A stretch of DNA of 64,000 nt from Haemophilus haemolyticus (GTDB taxonomy: Bacteria > Pseudomonadota > Gammaproteobacteria > Enterobacterales > Pasteurellaceae). The position numbers were made by a program, and so were the translations under genes. Location: assembly GCF_003352385.1 (NCBI RefSeq), contig NZ_CP031243.1:1404501-1468500 (forward strand), given 5' to 3'. Shown here piece after piece: positions 50,017 through 59,056 of the stretch; the stretch's first letter is position 1, and each line of letters begins with the position of its first letter. The notes beneath the pieces are model-generated. The model did no database searches. It saw only the letters and a list, made by a program, of their open reading frames with translations, and was not told where the DNA came from.

Positions 50017-51390
50017 ATGACAACAAATAATAAACAGCGACAAACTTGGTCGAGCCGCCTCACTTATGTTATGACGGTCGCAGGCGCAACTGTCGGTTTC
50101 GGTGCAACTTGGCGTTTCCCTTATCTCGTGGGGGAAAATGGTGGCGGTGCTTACGTTCTACTCTTTTGTATCGCAATGATCGTAATCGGTATTCCTATGA
50201 TTCTCGTTGAAAACGTGATCGGCCGTCGCTTACGTGTAAACTCTATTGATGCCTTTGGCGATAAAATTCTCGACAAAGGAAAAGGCATTTCTAAATATTG
50301 GAAAATATTAGGTTATATGGGCTTACTCGGCGCATTTGGCATTATGGCGTATTATATGGTGCTTGGTGGTTGGGTTATTTCTTATATCATCAGCCTAATT
50401 AGCGGTACATTAGACATTTCAACCCCAATTACAAAAGACATTGCCAAAAATTTCTACGCTCTTCATATCGGTAATAGCCCTTATGAAATTATGTTGTACA
50501 CCTTCTTATTTGTTGTCGTGAATTACATTATCTTGGCAAAAGGTATCATTGGTGGGATTGAGCGTTCAGTAAAATATTTAATGCCATTACTATTTATCTT
50601 CTTAATTGGAATGGTTATTCGCAACGTAACATTACCGGGCGCAATGGAAGGCATTACATTCTATTTAAAACCTGATTTCAGCAAAATTACCCCACAATTA
50701 TTTATCTTTGTTTTAGGGCAAGTATTCTTCGCATTAAGCCTTGGTTTTGGTGTATTAATTACGCTTTCTAGTTACTTAAATAAAGAAGAAAACTTAATCC
50801 ATACTGCAGTTATTACAGGTTTCACCAACACAATTATTGCTGTACTTGCTGGCTTTATGATCTTCCCATCACTTTTCACTTTTGGAATTGAACCAAACGC
50901 AGGGCCAACATTAGTATTCCAAAGTTTACCTATCGTATTTTCTCACTTATGGGCAGGTAAATTCTTTGCGATTATCTTCTTCGGCTTATTATTAATTGCC
51001 GCACTAACGACTTCTATCACAATTTATGAAGTAATCATCACGGCATTACAAGAAAAGCTCAGAATGCGCCGTGGTAAAGCGATTGTCTTAACCCTTGGTG
51101 GAATTTTTGTCTTAGGTAATATTCCAGCAATTTTAGGCGATAATGTATGGAAAGATGTCACCATTTTCGGCAAAAGCATTTTTGATTTCTATGATTATGT
51201 TAGTGGAAATATTCTCTTTATGCTGACCGCACTTGGTTGTGCTATTTTCGTTGGTTTTGTGTTAAAAGATGAGGCGAAAAAAGAACTTTCTCCAACACCA
51301 GACTCAACATTCACTAAAATCTGGTTTAACTATGTGAAATTCGTTGTGCCAGTGATTATTTTAGTCATCTTTATCAGCAACCTATTCTAA
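50017..51390 (+). CDS. Sodium-dependent NSS-family transporter
   Basis: This 457-residue protein has about eleven or twelve membrane helices of the LeuT/SNF fold. Helix 1 shows GATVGFGATWRFPYLVGENGGGAY, with the unwound sodium/substrate site. Substrate cannot be predicted; NSS members import amino acids or related amines. An uptake-signal core lies in the 5' leader (49985-49996). The nth upstream and the transporter are probably separate transcription units. Confidence 0.93.
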   Translation: MTTNNKQRQTWSSRLTYVMTVAGATVGFGATWRFPYLVGENGGGAYVLLFCIAMIVIGIPMILVENVIGRRLRVNSIDAFGDKILDKGKGISKYWKILGYMGLLGAFGIMAYYMVLGGWVISYIISLISGTLDISTPITKDIAKNFYALHIGNSPYEIMLYTFLFVVVNYIILAKGIIGGIERSVKYLMPLLFIFLIGMVIRNVTLPGAMEGITFYLKPDFSKITPQLFIFVLGQVFFALSLGFGVLITLSSYLNKEENLIHTAVITGFTNTIIAVLAGFMIFPSLFTFGIEPNAGPTLVFQSLPIVFSHLWAGKFFAIIFFGLLLIAALTTSITIYEVIITALQEKLRMRRGKAIVLTLGGIFVLGNIPAILGDNVWKDVTIFGKSIFDFYDYVSGNILFMLTALGCAIFVGFVLKDEAKKELSPTPDSTFTKIWFNYVKFVVPVIILVIFISNLF

Positions 51391-51428
51391 AAAAGAAAAA
51401 CCGAGTCTTTACTCGGTTTTCTTTTTTT
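51391..51428. terminator. Bidirectional terminator (NSS transporter / qseC)
   Basis: AAAGAAAAACCGAGT (51392-51406) pairs with ACTCGGTTTTCTTT (51411-51424) around a four-base loop, with A/T runs on both sides, between convergent genes. Confidence 0.9.
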
Positions 51429-51439
51429 AAAGGAAATGT

Positions 51440-52795
51440 TTATAAAAATATTTGTGCCTTTAAGCCAATTCGCTGTCCTTCTTTTATAACATTTTCTAAC
51501 CGCACTTTGAATCCATGTAATTCCGCAATTCGCATGACAATAGAAAACCCCAAGCCACTGCCCTTTTCATTTTGTCCTGCTGGGCGATAAAAACGCTGAC
51601 CAAGTTTTTTCAAATCTTCGGGTTCAACGCCACCGCCATTATCTTCAACAATAATCTGAGAAGATGCTATTTTCACTGAAACGGTTGTTTCTTCTGGGCA
51701 ATATTTAATGGCATTATCTAGTAAATTTCTAAGCATCAATGAAACTAAAATTGGTTGCCCTTGTTTCTGCTTGGGTTCAGATTCTTTCTCAAAAGCCAAG
51801 GTAATTTTACGTTTTTCTGCCATAAAATAACGCTCTGCGATCAGCGACTGAATGATGCCGTCCCAATCAATAGGCTGTAATTCTTCCAATTCTTGTAAAT
51901 TATCCAGTTTTGAAAGCGTTAAAAGTTGCTCAATTAACTGCGACGCACGATCAATCCCTTGTGTTAAATGCAAAAGTGCTTGTTCTCGTAATTCACTATC
52001 ATCACCCGCCAGTTGAGCAACTTCAGTTTGAATACGCAGTGCCGCCAATGGACTACGCAATTCATGGGCGGCATCCGAGGTAAAACGACGTTCTTGTTGT
52101 AGCATGGCCGAAGTGCGGTCAAAAAATTGATTTAAATTTTTTACTAAGGGTAAAATCTCAGCAGGTAAACCTTCTGGATTCAACAATGATACATCACCAG
52201 ATTTTCTCGTTTGTATTTCTTGACTTAAACGTTTAATCGGTCTCAACTCTTTATAAATCAACCATCCTAAAACAATAATCAAAATAGGCAAACTCGCAAA
52301 CCAAATCCACATTTGCCCAAAGATCATTTCTTCAATTAAATCTTCACGATAATCTAATTCTTGCCCTACTGCGATAATCAATTTCCCATTCGCTGCCGTA
52401 CGCCAGAAAATTCGCCAGTTATCGTCATCATCATAAGTATGAGAATTATGAAAACCCGTTTTATTATTAAAAATAAAATCTTTTCCATTTAGTCCATCAC
52501 TGAATAAAAGTTTCCCAGTTTTAGAAAAAATAGCAAAGGCTAAGGCATCATCGTCATAACTTTTTTTTAATGCCGACTGTGAATTTTTATTTAGCGTTGT
52601 GCTAGATTCCAACAAAATAGTACTTAAATCTGAATTCGCGAGCCGTTCAGCAAAGAGAACTTGTTGTGCATCAAAAACTTTATTCACATCGTGGCGCACT
52701 TGCCACCAAGCAACAAGCGTAGAACCCACCCAAACAAAAAGTGCGGTTAAACAAAGCACAGAAATAAGACGCAACGTAAGGCTTCTATTTTTCAT
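51440..52795 (-). CDS. qseC: Sensor histidine kinase QseC/FirS
   Basis: This 451-residue inner-membrane kinase has two membrane helices (about 10-32 and 160-180) flanking a periplasmic sensor, a HAMP region, the His-containing [23 protein letters not shown] and ATPase boxes N ([13 protein letters not shown]), G1 ([10 protein letters not shown]) and G2 (GSGLGFSIV). In nontypeable H. influenzae the orthologous pair FirRS responds to ferrous iron. The start overlaps the qseB stop by four bases. It is followed by a bidirectional terminator. Confidence 0.93.
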   Translation of the reverse strand: MKNRSLTLRLISVLCLTALFVWVGSTLVAWWQVRHDVNKVFDAQQVLFAERLANSDLSTILLESSTTLNKNSQSALKKSYDDDALAFAIFSKTGKLLFSDGLNGKDFIFNNKTGFHNSHTYDDDDNWRIFWRTAANGKLIIAVGQELDYREDLIEEMIFGQMWIWFASLPILIIVLGWLIYKELRPIKRLSQEIQTRKSGDVSLLNPEGLPAEILPLVKNLNQFFDRTSAMLQQERRFTSDAAHELRSPLAALRIQTEVAQLAGDDSELREQALLHLTQGIDRASQLIEQLLTLSKLDNLQELEELQPIDWDGIIQSLIAERYFMAEKRKITLAFEKESEPKQKQGQPILVSLMLRNLLDNAIKYCPEETTVSVKIASSQIIVEDNGGGVEPEDLKKLGQRFYRPAGQNEKGSGLGFSIVMRIAELHGFKVRLENVIKEGQRIGLKAQIFL

Positions 52796-53457
52796 TTTTC
52801 AATTTGTCCTAAAGCATACCCAACACCATGTACCGTGCGAATAAATTGTTTCCCCAATTTTTGGCGTAAATTATAAATATGCACATCCAATGCGCCGCTG
52901 CTAATTTCTTCATCCCAGCTTGATAATTTTTCTTCAATAGATGAGCGAGAGAGTACGCGATCTTTATTTAGCATAAATAATTCAAGTAATTTGTATTCAC
53001 GGCTTGTTAAAGAAATAGGTTGATTATTTAGCCAAACAAAACGCTGATTTGGATCGAGTTTAACGCCTGCGTGCTCAATCACCGAATGATGATGACCATA
53101 ACGACGACGAATCAGTGCTTGCAATCGCGCCGCAACTTCAGCCAAAGCAAAAGGCTTGCAAAGATAATCATCTGCACCGCTTTGCAATCCTTTGACTCGT
53201 TCATCTAAGGTATCACGGGCAGTCAAAATCAATACGGGTACATCTTGATGCTTGGAACGCCATTGTTGTAATACCTCTAATCCATCAAGTTTAGGCAATG
53301 TCAAATCCAATACCACCGCATCATAAGGCGCAGACGCTAAGGCATCCATTCCTGTTTTACCATCTGTAAACCAATCCACCATAAAACCAAGTTTAGTTAA
53401 ACCGATTTGTAGCCCATTGCCGATTAGATTATCGTCTTCTATCAATAAAATTCTCAT
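52792..53457 (-). CDS. qseB: OmpR-family response regulator QseB/FirR
   Basis: This 221-residue regulator has a receiver domain ([14 protein letters not shown], phospho-Asp in [12 protein letters not shown], Lys in [10 protein letters not shown]) and a winged-helix domain ([38 protein letters not shown] end). The start is taken at MRILLIEDD (53457), not the in-frame ATG 15 bases earlier. It is coupled to qseC and downstream of ygiW, whose promoter has a fitting direct repeat. Confidence 0.95.
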   Translation of the reverse strand: MRILLIEDDNLIGNGLQIGLTKLGFMVDWFTDGKTGMDALASAPYDAVVLDLTLPKLDGLEVLQQWRSKHQDVPVLILTARDTLDERVKGLQSGADDYLCKPFALAEVAARLQALIRRRYGHHHSVIEHAGVKLDPNQRFVWLNNQPISLTSREYKLLELFMLNKDRVLSRSSIEEKLSSWDEEISSGALDVHIYNLRQKLGKQFIRTVHGVGYALGQIEK

Positions 53458-53488
53458 AAAAATTGACCGCACTTTATAAACAAAAGCA

Positions 53489-53504
53489 GCGAGCTAATGC
53501 TCGC
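53489..53504 (-). other. Hairpin between ygiW and qseB
   Basis: GCGAGC-TAAT-GCTCGC is a short GC stem in the 62-bp gap. On the minus strand it is followed by TGCTTTTGTTT, a weak terminator-like tail, so it may reduce qseBC expression relative to ygiW. Confidence 0.55.
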
Positions 53505-53519
53505 CATTTTCAAAAATGA

Positions 53520-53885
53520 TTATTCTGCTTTTTCGATACGTAATACATCAAGCTCCGCTTTCTCAAATACCTCATTATCCAATTTTCCATAAATTTTCAC
53601 TTTATCCTTTGAATCTACGTTTAAACCATTCCAAACGCGTTTTTTGATTTCAATCTTGATTTGCCCAGTCCCATCAGTAAACCAAAACTCATCGTCATCA
53701 ATTTGCTGAGTGATATTCCCCACTAAAGTAATCATTGAATTATCAGCTGCAGATAAAGCTTGTTTTACACTAATTGCTGAAGGAGTTGCTTGTTGAAAAC
53801 CGCCTTGCGTATTACTGCCATTAAAACCAGCAAATGCTGACGTTGTTGCCAATGCGAAGATTGTTGCTAATGCAAATTTTTTCAT
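53520..53885 (-). CDS. ygiW: YgiW-family periplasmic OB-fold protein
   Basis: This 121-residue protein has a signal peptide (MKKFALATIFALATTSAFA) and a BOF/OB-fold domain (LVGNITQQIDDDEFWFTDGTGQIKIEIKKRVW, KIYGKLDNEVFEKAELDVLRI). Relatives YgiW (VisP) and YdeI are stress proteins that bind small cations or sugars; the gene regularly precedes qseBC. It is the first gene of ygiW-qseBC here and likely autoregulated by QseB/FirR. Confidence 0.92.
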   Translation of the reverse strand: MKKFALATIFALATTSAFAGFNGSNTQGGFQQATPSAISVKQALSAADNSMITLVGNITQQIDDDEFWFTDGTGQIKIEIKKRVWNGLNVDSKDKVKIYGKLDNEVFEKAELDVLRIEKAE

Positions 53886-53955
53886 AATGTTTCCTTTTTA
53901 AGTAAGTTAATTTCAAGCACCATTGCTTGGATGTGTGTATTAAAACAAATAAATC

Positions 53956-53971
53956 TTAAGAAAAAGTTAAG
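53956..53971 (-). promoter_or_regulatory. PmrA/QseB-type direct repeat upstream of ygiW
   Basis: Read on the minus strand: CTTAA-N6-CTTAA (53971-53967 and 53960-53956), 11 bp apart, as in PmrA/BasR and QseB boxes. It lies 71-86 bp before the ygiW ATG, consistent with activation by the response regulator of the same operon. Confidence 0.65.
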
Positions 53972-53979
53972 AAACATAA

Positions 53980-54010
53980 AAAAACCTAAATTTTTTTAAT
54001 TTAGGTTTTT
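53980..54010 (-). terminator. Terminator of the Dyp peroxidase gene
   Basis: AAAAACCTAAA (53980-53990) pairs with TTTAGGTTTTT (54000-54010). On the minus strand it follows the peroxidase stop and ends in a T-run. Confidence 0.8.
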
Positions 54011-54016
54011 CATAAA

Positions 54017-54904
54017 TTAAAGTTTATTCAACTGCTCAATAGACGGTGCGTAATAATAAGCACCCGTTACAGCCCTAGTGAAACCTAAAATGCGGTCAGT
54101 TTTTCCGTCTTTTTCACCAAACATATTAAGCAACTGTTGTTCAATGTTATAAAGCGTTGCACAGTAAGCAATAAAGAATAATCCGTGTGTACCACTCGCA
54201 GTACCATAAGGTAAACTTTGACGTAAGATTTTTAATCCTTTGCCATTCTCTTTCAAATCTGTACGACCGACATGAGAAGTATCCGCCTTATCTTCCATTT
54301 CTACGCTATCCGTTTTGGTGCGTCCGAACACATTTTCTTGTTTTGCTGTATTTAATTTTTCCCATTTAGCGAGATTATGTTCATAACGTTGAGTAAACAC
54401 ATAACTCCCATCTTTATCATTACCATTTGAAATTAATGCTACTTCTGCTCGTTGTACATCCTTTGGATTTTCAGTTCCATCAATAAAACCTGTGAGATCT
54501 CGTTCCTCCACCCAACGGAAACCATGAATTTCTTGCTGAACATCAATAGCTTGAGCAAAAGCATTCACTGCAGCTTGTGCCACAGAAAAATTAACATCAG
54601 GGCGTAATGATTGAATATGCACTAAAAGATCGGTTTGTGTACTTGGCGCAGTTAAATCACCTTTTCCTAAAGTAACAAAAGGTTTAAGTTCTGGTGCGTC
54701 CTGCCCACCAAGGGTTTTCCAAGCTTTATCGCCAAAAGCAACTACCGCCCCCAAACGTGCATCGGGATAAGTCTGTTGAAACTGTTCTAAGCGAGTAAGG
54801 AATTGGCGAGCTGCCGCTGGGATCTGAGAATAATCTGAGATATTTGCTTCTAAAAATACGCCTGCTTTGCAACCATCAAGCAAAATACCAGTTTGTGCTG
54901 TCAT
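54017..54904 (-). CDS. Dyp-type haem peroxidase (YfeX-like)
   Basis: This 295-residue protein contains the family GxxDG motif as GFIDGTENP (catalytic Asp), the haem-ligand region DTSHVGRTDLKENGKGLKILRQSLPYG and the C-terminal FFIAYCATLYNIEQQL. Length is close to E. coli YfeX (299). There is no Tat or Sec signal, so it is cytoplasmic, unlike EfeB. YfeX-type enzymes oxidise porphyrinogens and may release iron from haem. It is divergent from the iron-uptake operon across a 180-bp gap, suggesting a linked role. Confidence 0.9.
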   Translation of the reverse strand: MTAQTGILLDGCKAGVFLEANISDYSQIPAAARQFLTRLEQFQQTYPDARLGAVVAFGDKAWKTLGGQDAPELKPFVTLGKGDLTAPSTQTDLLVHIQSLRPDVNFSVAQAAVNAFAQAIDVQQEIHGFRWVEERDLTGFIDGTENPKDVQRAEVALISNGNDKDGSYVFTQRYEHNLAKWEKLNTAKQENVFGRTKTDSVEMEDKADTSHVGRTDLKENGKGLKILRQSLPYGTASGTHGLFFIAYCATLYNIEQQLLNMFGEKDGKTDRILGFTRAVTGAYYYAPSIEQLNKL

Positions 54905-55085
54905 AAAAATCTCCTAAAAAGGCAATGGGAAAACGCTTGCATTATACAACAGCCATTAAAAAATCTTAAATATTCAAATAAAACTTGATCTAAGTAGCAA
55001 AAATTCAAATTTATTGTTGAGATTTTTTATCATTAGATATATCTTTCAAATACGAATGGATTTCATTTATAAGGTTGTTAGTTCT

Positions 55086-56993
55086 ATGCCGTACCTTTTA
55101 CGTTATATCAGCATATCTTTACTATTTTTATTTTCTCAAGCCGTCTTTGCCGATAACTATCAAAAATGGGTAGATGACATTACTCAACGCTTGAATCACA
55201 CCGAACAACTTCTTAAAGAAAACAAAATTGATGATGCCAAAACCGAAGTACAAATGGCCTATTTTGAAGTATTTGAAAATTTAGAAGGCCCCATTCGCAT
55301 TAATTTTTCAGCGCAAAAAAGCTATCAAATGGAAGCCACTTTTGGTGAGATTCGCAAAATGATTGGCGAAGGTAAACCAATGAATGAGGTTCAAGCCAAA
55401 ATCAACGGTTTAAAAAATGAATTACAGCAAGTTTTACCTTCTCTTGTTGAAGGGCATCAACTCAATGCTGATAGTCAGCACGGCGTTTATGATAATCAAG
55501 CCATCAAACCTTATTGGCAACAAAGTTTCAAAACCATTGATGATTTTATTGCTCAAGCCATTAGTGCTTATGAAAGCGGTGATTTTGCCAATGCTAAAAA
55601 AGCATTCCAACAAGCTCAATATGACGGCTACAAAAATTCTGAAATGGAAATGTCGGTTAGAACTAACCGCTCTTCTGAAATTTCAGCAGCGATCAATCAA
55701 CAATTCTATAATTTGATTCGTTTGAGCGAACAACCCGATCAAATGACAGAAATTGCTTACCAAAGCACACAACTCTTGCAAGATATTGAAGAACAACTTC
55801 CTAATTTGCCAACCACTCGCGATGAGCAAAATGCTCAAGCAACACAATCGCAAGCGCAAACTTCAGATAAGGTTGCAGATCAAGATTGGGCAAAAATTAC
55901 GACTGAAATCAACCAACGTATTCAACAAGCTATTACCCTTTATGAACAAGGCGATGCGAAAAAAGCCATGCTTGCAGTGCAAGACACTTACTTTGATGTA
56001 TTTGAAAGTTCTGGCATGGAAAACAAAGTAGGCTCGCGCGATAGCAACTTTAAAGCAGAATTAGAAGGTTATTTCACTCGTTTAGTCAGCATGATGAAAG
56101 CGGGAAATGGCGACAAATTACAAGAACAAGCTGCAGGTTTAAGCCAAAACTTAGCGAAAGCCGTTCAAATATTGCAAGGTGGCGAACAAAGTGATTGGTC
56201 TATGTTCTTATATAGCTTGCTTATTATTTTACGTGAAGGCTTAGAAGCGTTGTTAATCGTTGCCGCTATTGTGGCTTATATGGTAAAAAACAATCATCAC
56301 GATAAATTGCCAGTTATTCGCCAATCCGTTTATATTGCGTTAGGGGCAAGCGTAGTTACCGCATTCATCTTCCAACTTATTTTTGAAAACTCAGGGCAAA
56401 ACCGTGAATTGCTTGAAGGTTTCACAATGATTATCGCGGTCTTCATGCTGTTTAGTATGAGTTACTGGTTGCTTTCTAAAGTCGAAGCACAAAACTGGAA
56501 ACGCTATCTCGAAGGCAAACTTTCAACGGCATTAACAGCAGGCTCGCTATTCGGCTTATGGCTTACCAGTTTCCTCGCGGTATATCGTGAAGGCGCAGAA
56601 ACCGTATTGTTCTATTATGCCCTAGTTGGAGATGCGAAAAGTGCGGTCAGTTTAGCCTATCTTTTTGCTGGCTTTATTTGCGGGGTGATTTTACTGGCGA
56701 TTTGCTACTTTATAATGCGTTACACCGTGGTTAAATTGCCATTAAAACCATTCTTTATGTTTACCGGTTCATTTATGTATTTAATGGCATTTGTGTTCGC
56801 TGGCAAATCTGTACTTGAACTTATTGAAGGTAAACTATTTGAACCGACATTAATTAACGGTGTACCAGAAATCTCGTGGTTAGGTGTTTATCCTTATGTG
56901 GAAACCCTTGTGCCACAAGCCATCTTAATTCTTGCTGCTATTTTTGCTTTGTTTGTTATGAAATATCAAAGCAAAAGAGCGGTCTTAAATTAA
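55086..56993 (+). CDS. FTR1-family iron permease (FetM-like)
   Basis: From ATG 55086 the protein has 635 residues (an in-frame ATG at 55014 would give 659 but disturb the signal peptide). A signal peptide (PYLLRYISISLLFLFSQAVFA) is followed by a periplasmic region of about 340 residues with two similar helical repeats (each containing AKTEVQMAYFEVFENLEG or AMLAVQDTYFDVFESSGM). A seven-helix FTR1 permease follows, with the two iron-binding RExxE motifs REGLE and REGAE. It is first in an eight-gene operon like E. coli fetMP-fetABCDEF and the Campylobacter P19 locus. Confidence 0.92.
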   Translation: MPYLLRYISISLLFLFSQAVFADNYQKWVDDITQRLNHTEQLLKENKIDDAKTEVQMAYFEVFENLEGPIRINFSAQKSYQMEATFGEIRKMIGEGKPMNEVQAKINGLKNELQQVLPSLVEGHQLNADSQHGVYDNQAIKPYWQQSFKTIDDFIAQAISAYESGDFANAKKAFQQAQYDGYKNSEMEMSVRTNRSSEISAAINQQFYNLIRLSEQPDQMTEIAYQSTQLLQDIEEQLPNLPTTRDEQNAQATQSQAQTSDKVADQDWAKITTEINQRIQQAITLYEQGDAKKAMLAVQDTYFDVFESSGMENKVGSRDSNFKAELEGYFTRLVSMMKAGNGDKLQEQAAGLSQNLAKAVQILQGGEQSDWSMFLYSLLIILREGLEALLIVAAIVAYMVKNNHHDKLPVIRQSVYIALGASVVTAFIFQLIFENSGQNRELLEGFTMIIAVFMLFSMSYWLLSKVEAQNWKRYLEGKLSTALTAGSLFGLWLTSFLAVYREGAETVLFYYALVGDAKSAVSLAYLFAGFICGVILLAICYFIMRYTVVKLPLKPFFMFTGSFMYLMAFVFAGKSVLELIEGKLFEPTLINGVPEISWLGVYPYVETLVPQAILILAAIFALFVMKYQSKRAVLN

Positions 56994-57020
56994 CTCAAAA
57001 CTCATCTCAGGAGAGAAACT

Positions 57021-57542
57021 ATGAAAAAAGCACTTCTTAGCGCAAGTTTATTAGCAGGAATGTTTGCAGCAACTTCTGCTTACGCATTCCAAGAATATCC
57101 AATCGGTGAAGCGGTTACCATGAATGACATGGAAATTGCAGCGGTTTACTTAAAACCAGTGGATATGGAACCTCGCGGCATGGGCTTACCTGCAGCAAAA
57201 TCTGATATTCACTTAGAAGCAGACATTCACGCGGTGAAAGGTAACAAAAACGGGTTTGGTGAAGGTGAATGGATGCCTTATTTAACCATCAACTATACTT
57301 TGGTCAATACCGATACTGGTGCTAAACAAGAAGGTACCTTCATGCCAATGGTTGCTGGCGATGGTCCACACTATGGCGCAAACATCAAAATGATGGGCGT
57401 GGGTAACTACAAATTAACTTATCATATCGATCCGCCGCCAAAAGCTGGTATGCACCGCCACACTGATGAAGAAACTGGAGTGGGTCGTTGGTGGAAACCA
57501 TTTGATGTAAATTATGAATTTAAATTTACTGGTTTAAAATAA
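57021..57542 (+). CDS. Periplasmic iron-transport protein (P19/FetP/Tpd family)
   Basis: This 173-residue protein has a signal peptide (MKKALLSASLLAGMFAATSAYA). The mature P19 domain shows GLPAAKSDIHLEADIHA, GEWMPYLTINYTL, MVAGDGPHYGANIKMMG and PPKAGMHRHTDEETGVG; the Met/His/Glu residues provide copper and iron sites in relatives. P19 proteins work with FTR1 permeases in the periplasm. An AGGAGAG ribosome site precedes the ATG, 27 bp after the permease stop. Confidence 0.95.
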   Translation: MKKALLSASLLAGMFAATSAYAFQEYPIGEAVTMNDMEIAAVYLKPVDMEPRGMGLPAAKSDIHLEADIHAVKGNKNGFGEGEWMPYLTINYTLVNTDTGAKQEGTFMPMVAGDGPHYGANIKMMGVGNYKLTYHIDPPPKAGMHRHTDEETGVGRWWKPFDVNYEFKFTGLK

Positions 57543-57549
57543 TAGTGCT

Positions 57550-57618
57550 GTAGGGTGGGCTTCTGCCCACCAATTAACAATCAGACATGAAAAAACGGTG
57601 GGCTAAAGCCCACCCTAC
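57550..57618. repeat. REP-like nested inverted repeat between fetP-like and DUF2318 genes
   Basis: GTAGGGTGGGCTT (57550-57562) is repeated inverted as AAGCCCACCCTAC (57606-57618); each arm can also fold on itself (GTGGGC-TTCT-GCCCAC). GTAGGGTGGGC-type hairpins recur in many bacterial genomes. Inside an operon it may stabilise upstream mRNA and lower downstream expression. Confidence 0.85.
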
Positions 57619-57638
57619 CATTTAAAAATCCTCTTTCT

Positions 57639-59054
57639 ATGACTTATTTTTTCATTTTTGTTCTGCAATCTCTTTTGCCAATTTCGCTTTTACTCGGTGC
57701 ATTTTGGGCAATTAAAAAAGGCAATATTTCGCCTAAAACGCTTATTTGGCTAAGCCTTATTGGCTTGGCTTTGGGTGTCGTCCTACGACTCAATATTCCT
57801 AATGGACAAACCAGCAATCTTATTCTAACCATCGGCTTTTTAATTATCTTTTTACTTTTTGCAATCAGCCAATGGAGCAAATCATCAACCCTTGCCGCAT
57901 TCTGGCAATTTGCATTAATGCTCATCGCGGGAGCAACTTGGGCAAAAGATCCAAACATCACTGCTCTCACCAACACAGATGTTATTAACACAGATTTTAT
58001 TTTAAATATAAGTGCGGTCATTTTTGGTGTGATTTTTAGTTTAGCCTCAAGTGCATGGCTCTATTTCTTACTTAGACAGCAACAAAAAACACAAGGAAAA
58101 TCCACCGCACTTTTTGCACTCAGTTTTTTACTTTTTATCGCTTTAATTCTTCCGCTTGTAGCAGAACTGTTGCTTACCTTGATGAAATTACAACTCATTG
58201 AACTCACTAAAGTGCGGTTAAGTTTTGTGGCAAAATCAGGGGAAATCTCCGCTTGGATCAATATCATTTGTGTTGTGTTAATGCTCGTTGTTTTGTGTAT
58301 TTTTACCATTCAAACACATTCAAAACGTTTAAGAGAAGCAAAAGCTGAAAAAGATCTTATTGAAAAACGCAAAAAATTAGCCTTCGTACAAACATCAAAA
58401 CGCACCATTTACTGGGGCATATTGGGTATCTTATTTGTCGCTGCAAGCCAACTTTATTGGGAAAAAGTTGCCTCTCAACCGCCACAACTTTCTGAAGCTG
58501 TTCCAGTACAACTTAATGACAAAAATGAAGTGCATTTAGCACTAGAGCCACTTAAAGATGGCAAACTTCACCGCTTTGTTTGGATTGCTGATGATGGCAA
58601 AGCCGTACGCTTTTTCATTATCAATCGCCAACCAAATAAAGTCAGTATGGCAGCAGTATTCGATGCTTGCCTACTCTGTGGCGATCAAGGCTATGTCATG
58701 CAAGGCAATCAAGTGGTCTGTGTTGGTTGTGGTGTGCATCTCTTTATTCCATCTATCGGTAAACCGGGCGGTTGCAACCCTGTACCTATTGAAAATTGGC
58801 AACAAACTGAAAATGAAATCGTGATTTCTCGTAAAAGCCTTGAAGATGGCTTGAATCTATTCAGTACGATTGTGGAAATTGAAGTACAAGATCCGATTAG
58901 TGGCGCCAAACTCAAAAACACCAAAACTGAATATAAATATAGCCACGAAGGGCATACTTATTTCTTTGAGAACGAAAAAAATCTCGATTTATTCCGCGAT
59001 AATCCCGACAACTATCTCGGCATTAACAAAAACGACAATCCAAAAGGGGAATAA
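57639..59054 (+). CDS. DUF2318 Fe-S-type membrane protein (FtrD-like)
   Basis: This 471-residue protein has about eight or nine membrane helices (residues 1-275), then a periplasmic domain with cysteine motifs (DACLLCGDQGYV, VVCVGCGVHLF, KPGGCNP) typical of DUF2318. The motifs suggest a metal or Fe-S site on the periplasmic side. The family accompanies FTR1/P19 iron systems; it is proposed to move electrons for iron reduction or oxidation. Two bases separate it from the next permease gene. Confidence 0.88.
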   Translation: MTYFFIFVLQSLLPISLLLGAFWAIKKGNISPKTLIWLSLIGLALGVVLRLNIPNGQTSNLILTIGFLIIFLLFAISQWSKSSTLAAFWQFALMLIAGATWAKDPNITALTNTDVINTDFILNISAVIFGVIFSLASSAWLYFLLRQQQKTQGKSTALFALSFLLFIALILPLVAELLLTLMKLQLIELTKVRLSFVAKSGEISAWINIICVVLMLVVLCIFTIQTHSKRLREAKAEKDLIEKRKKLAFVQTSKRTIYWGILGILFVAASQLYWEKVASQPPQLSEAVPVQLNDKNEVHLALEPLKDGKLHRFVWIADDGKAVRFFIINRQPNKVSMAAVFDACLLCGDQGYVMQGNQVVCVGCGVHLFIPSIGKPGGCNPVPIENWQQTENEIVISRKSLEDGLNLFSTIVEIEVQDPISGAKLKNTKTEYKYSHEGHTYFFENEKNLDLFRDNPDNYLGINKNDNPKGE

Positions 59055-59056
59055 CA

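Noticed and set aside
55020..55040. A TTATCATTAGATAT stretch as a Fur box for the iron operon
   Set aside because: The match to the 19-bp Fur consensus is weak and the region is AT-rich; not enough support to annotate.
55014..55085. Longer start (ATG 55014) for the FTR1-family gene
   Set aside because: It would place 24 extra residues before an otherwise good signal peptide; the later ATG at 55086 fits export better.
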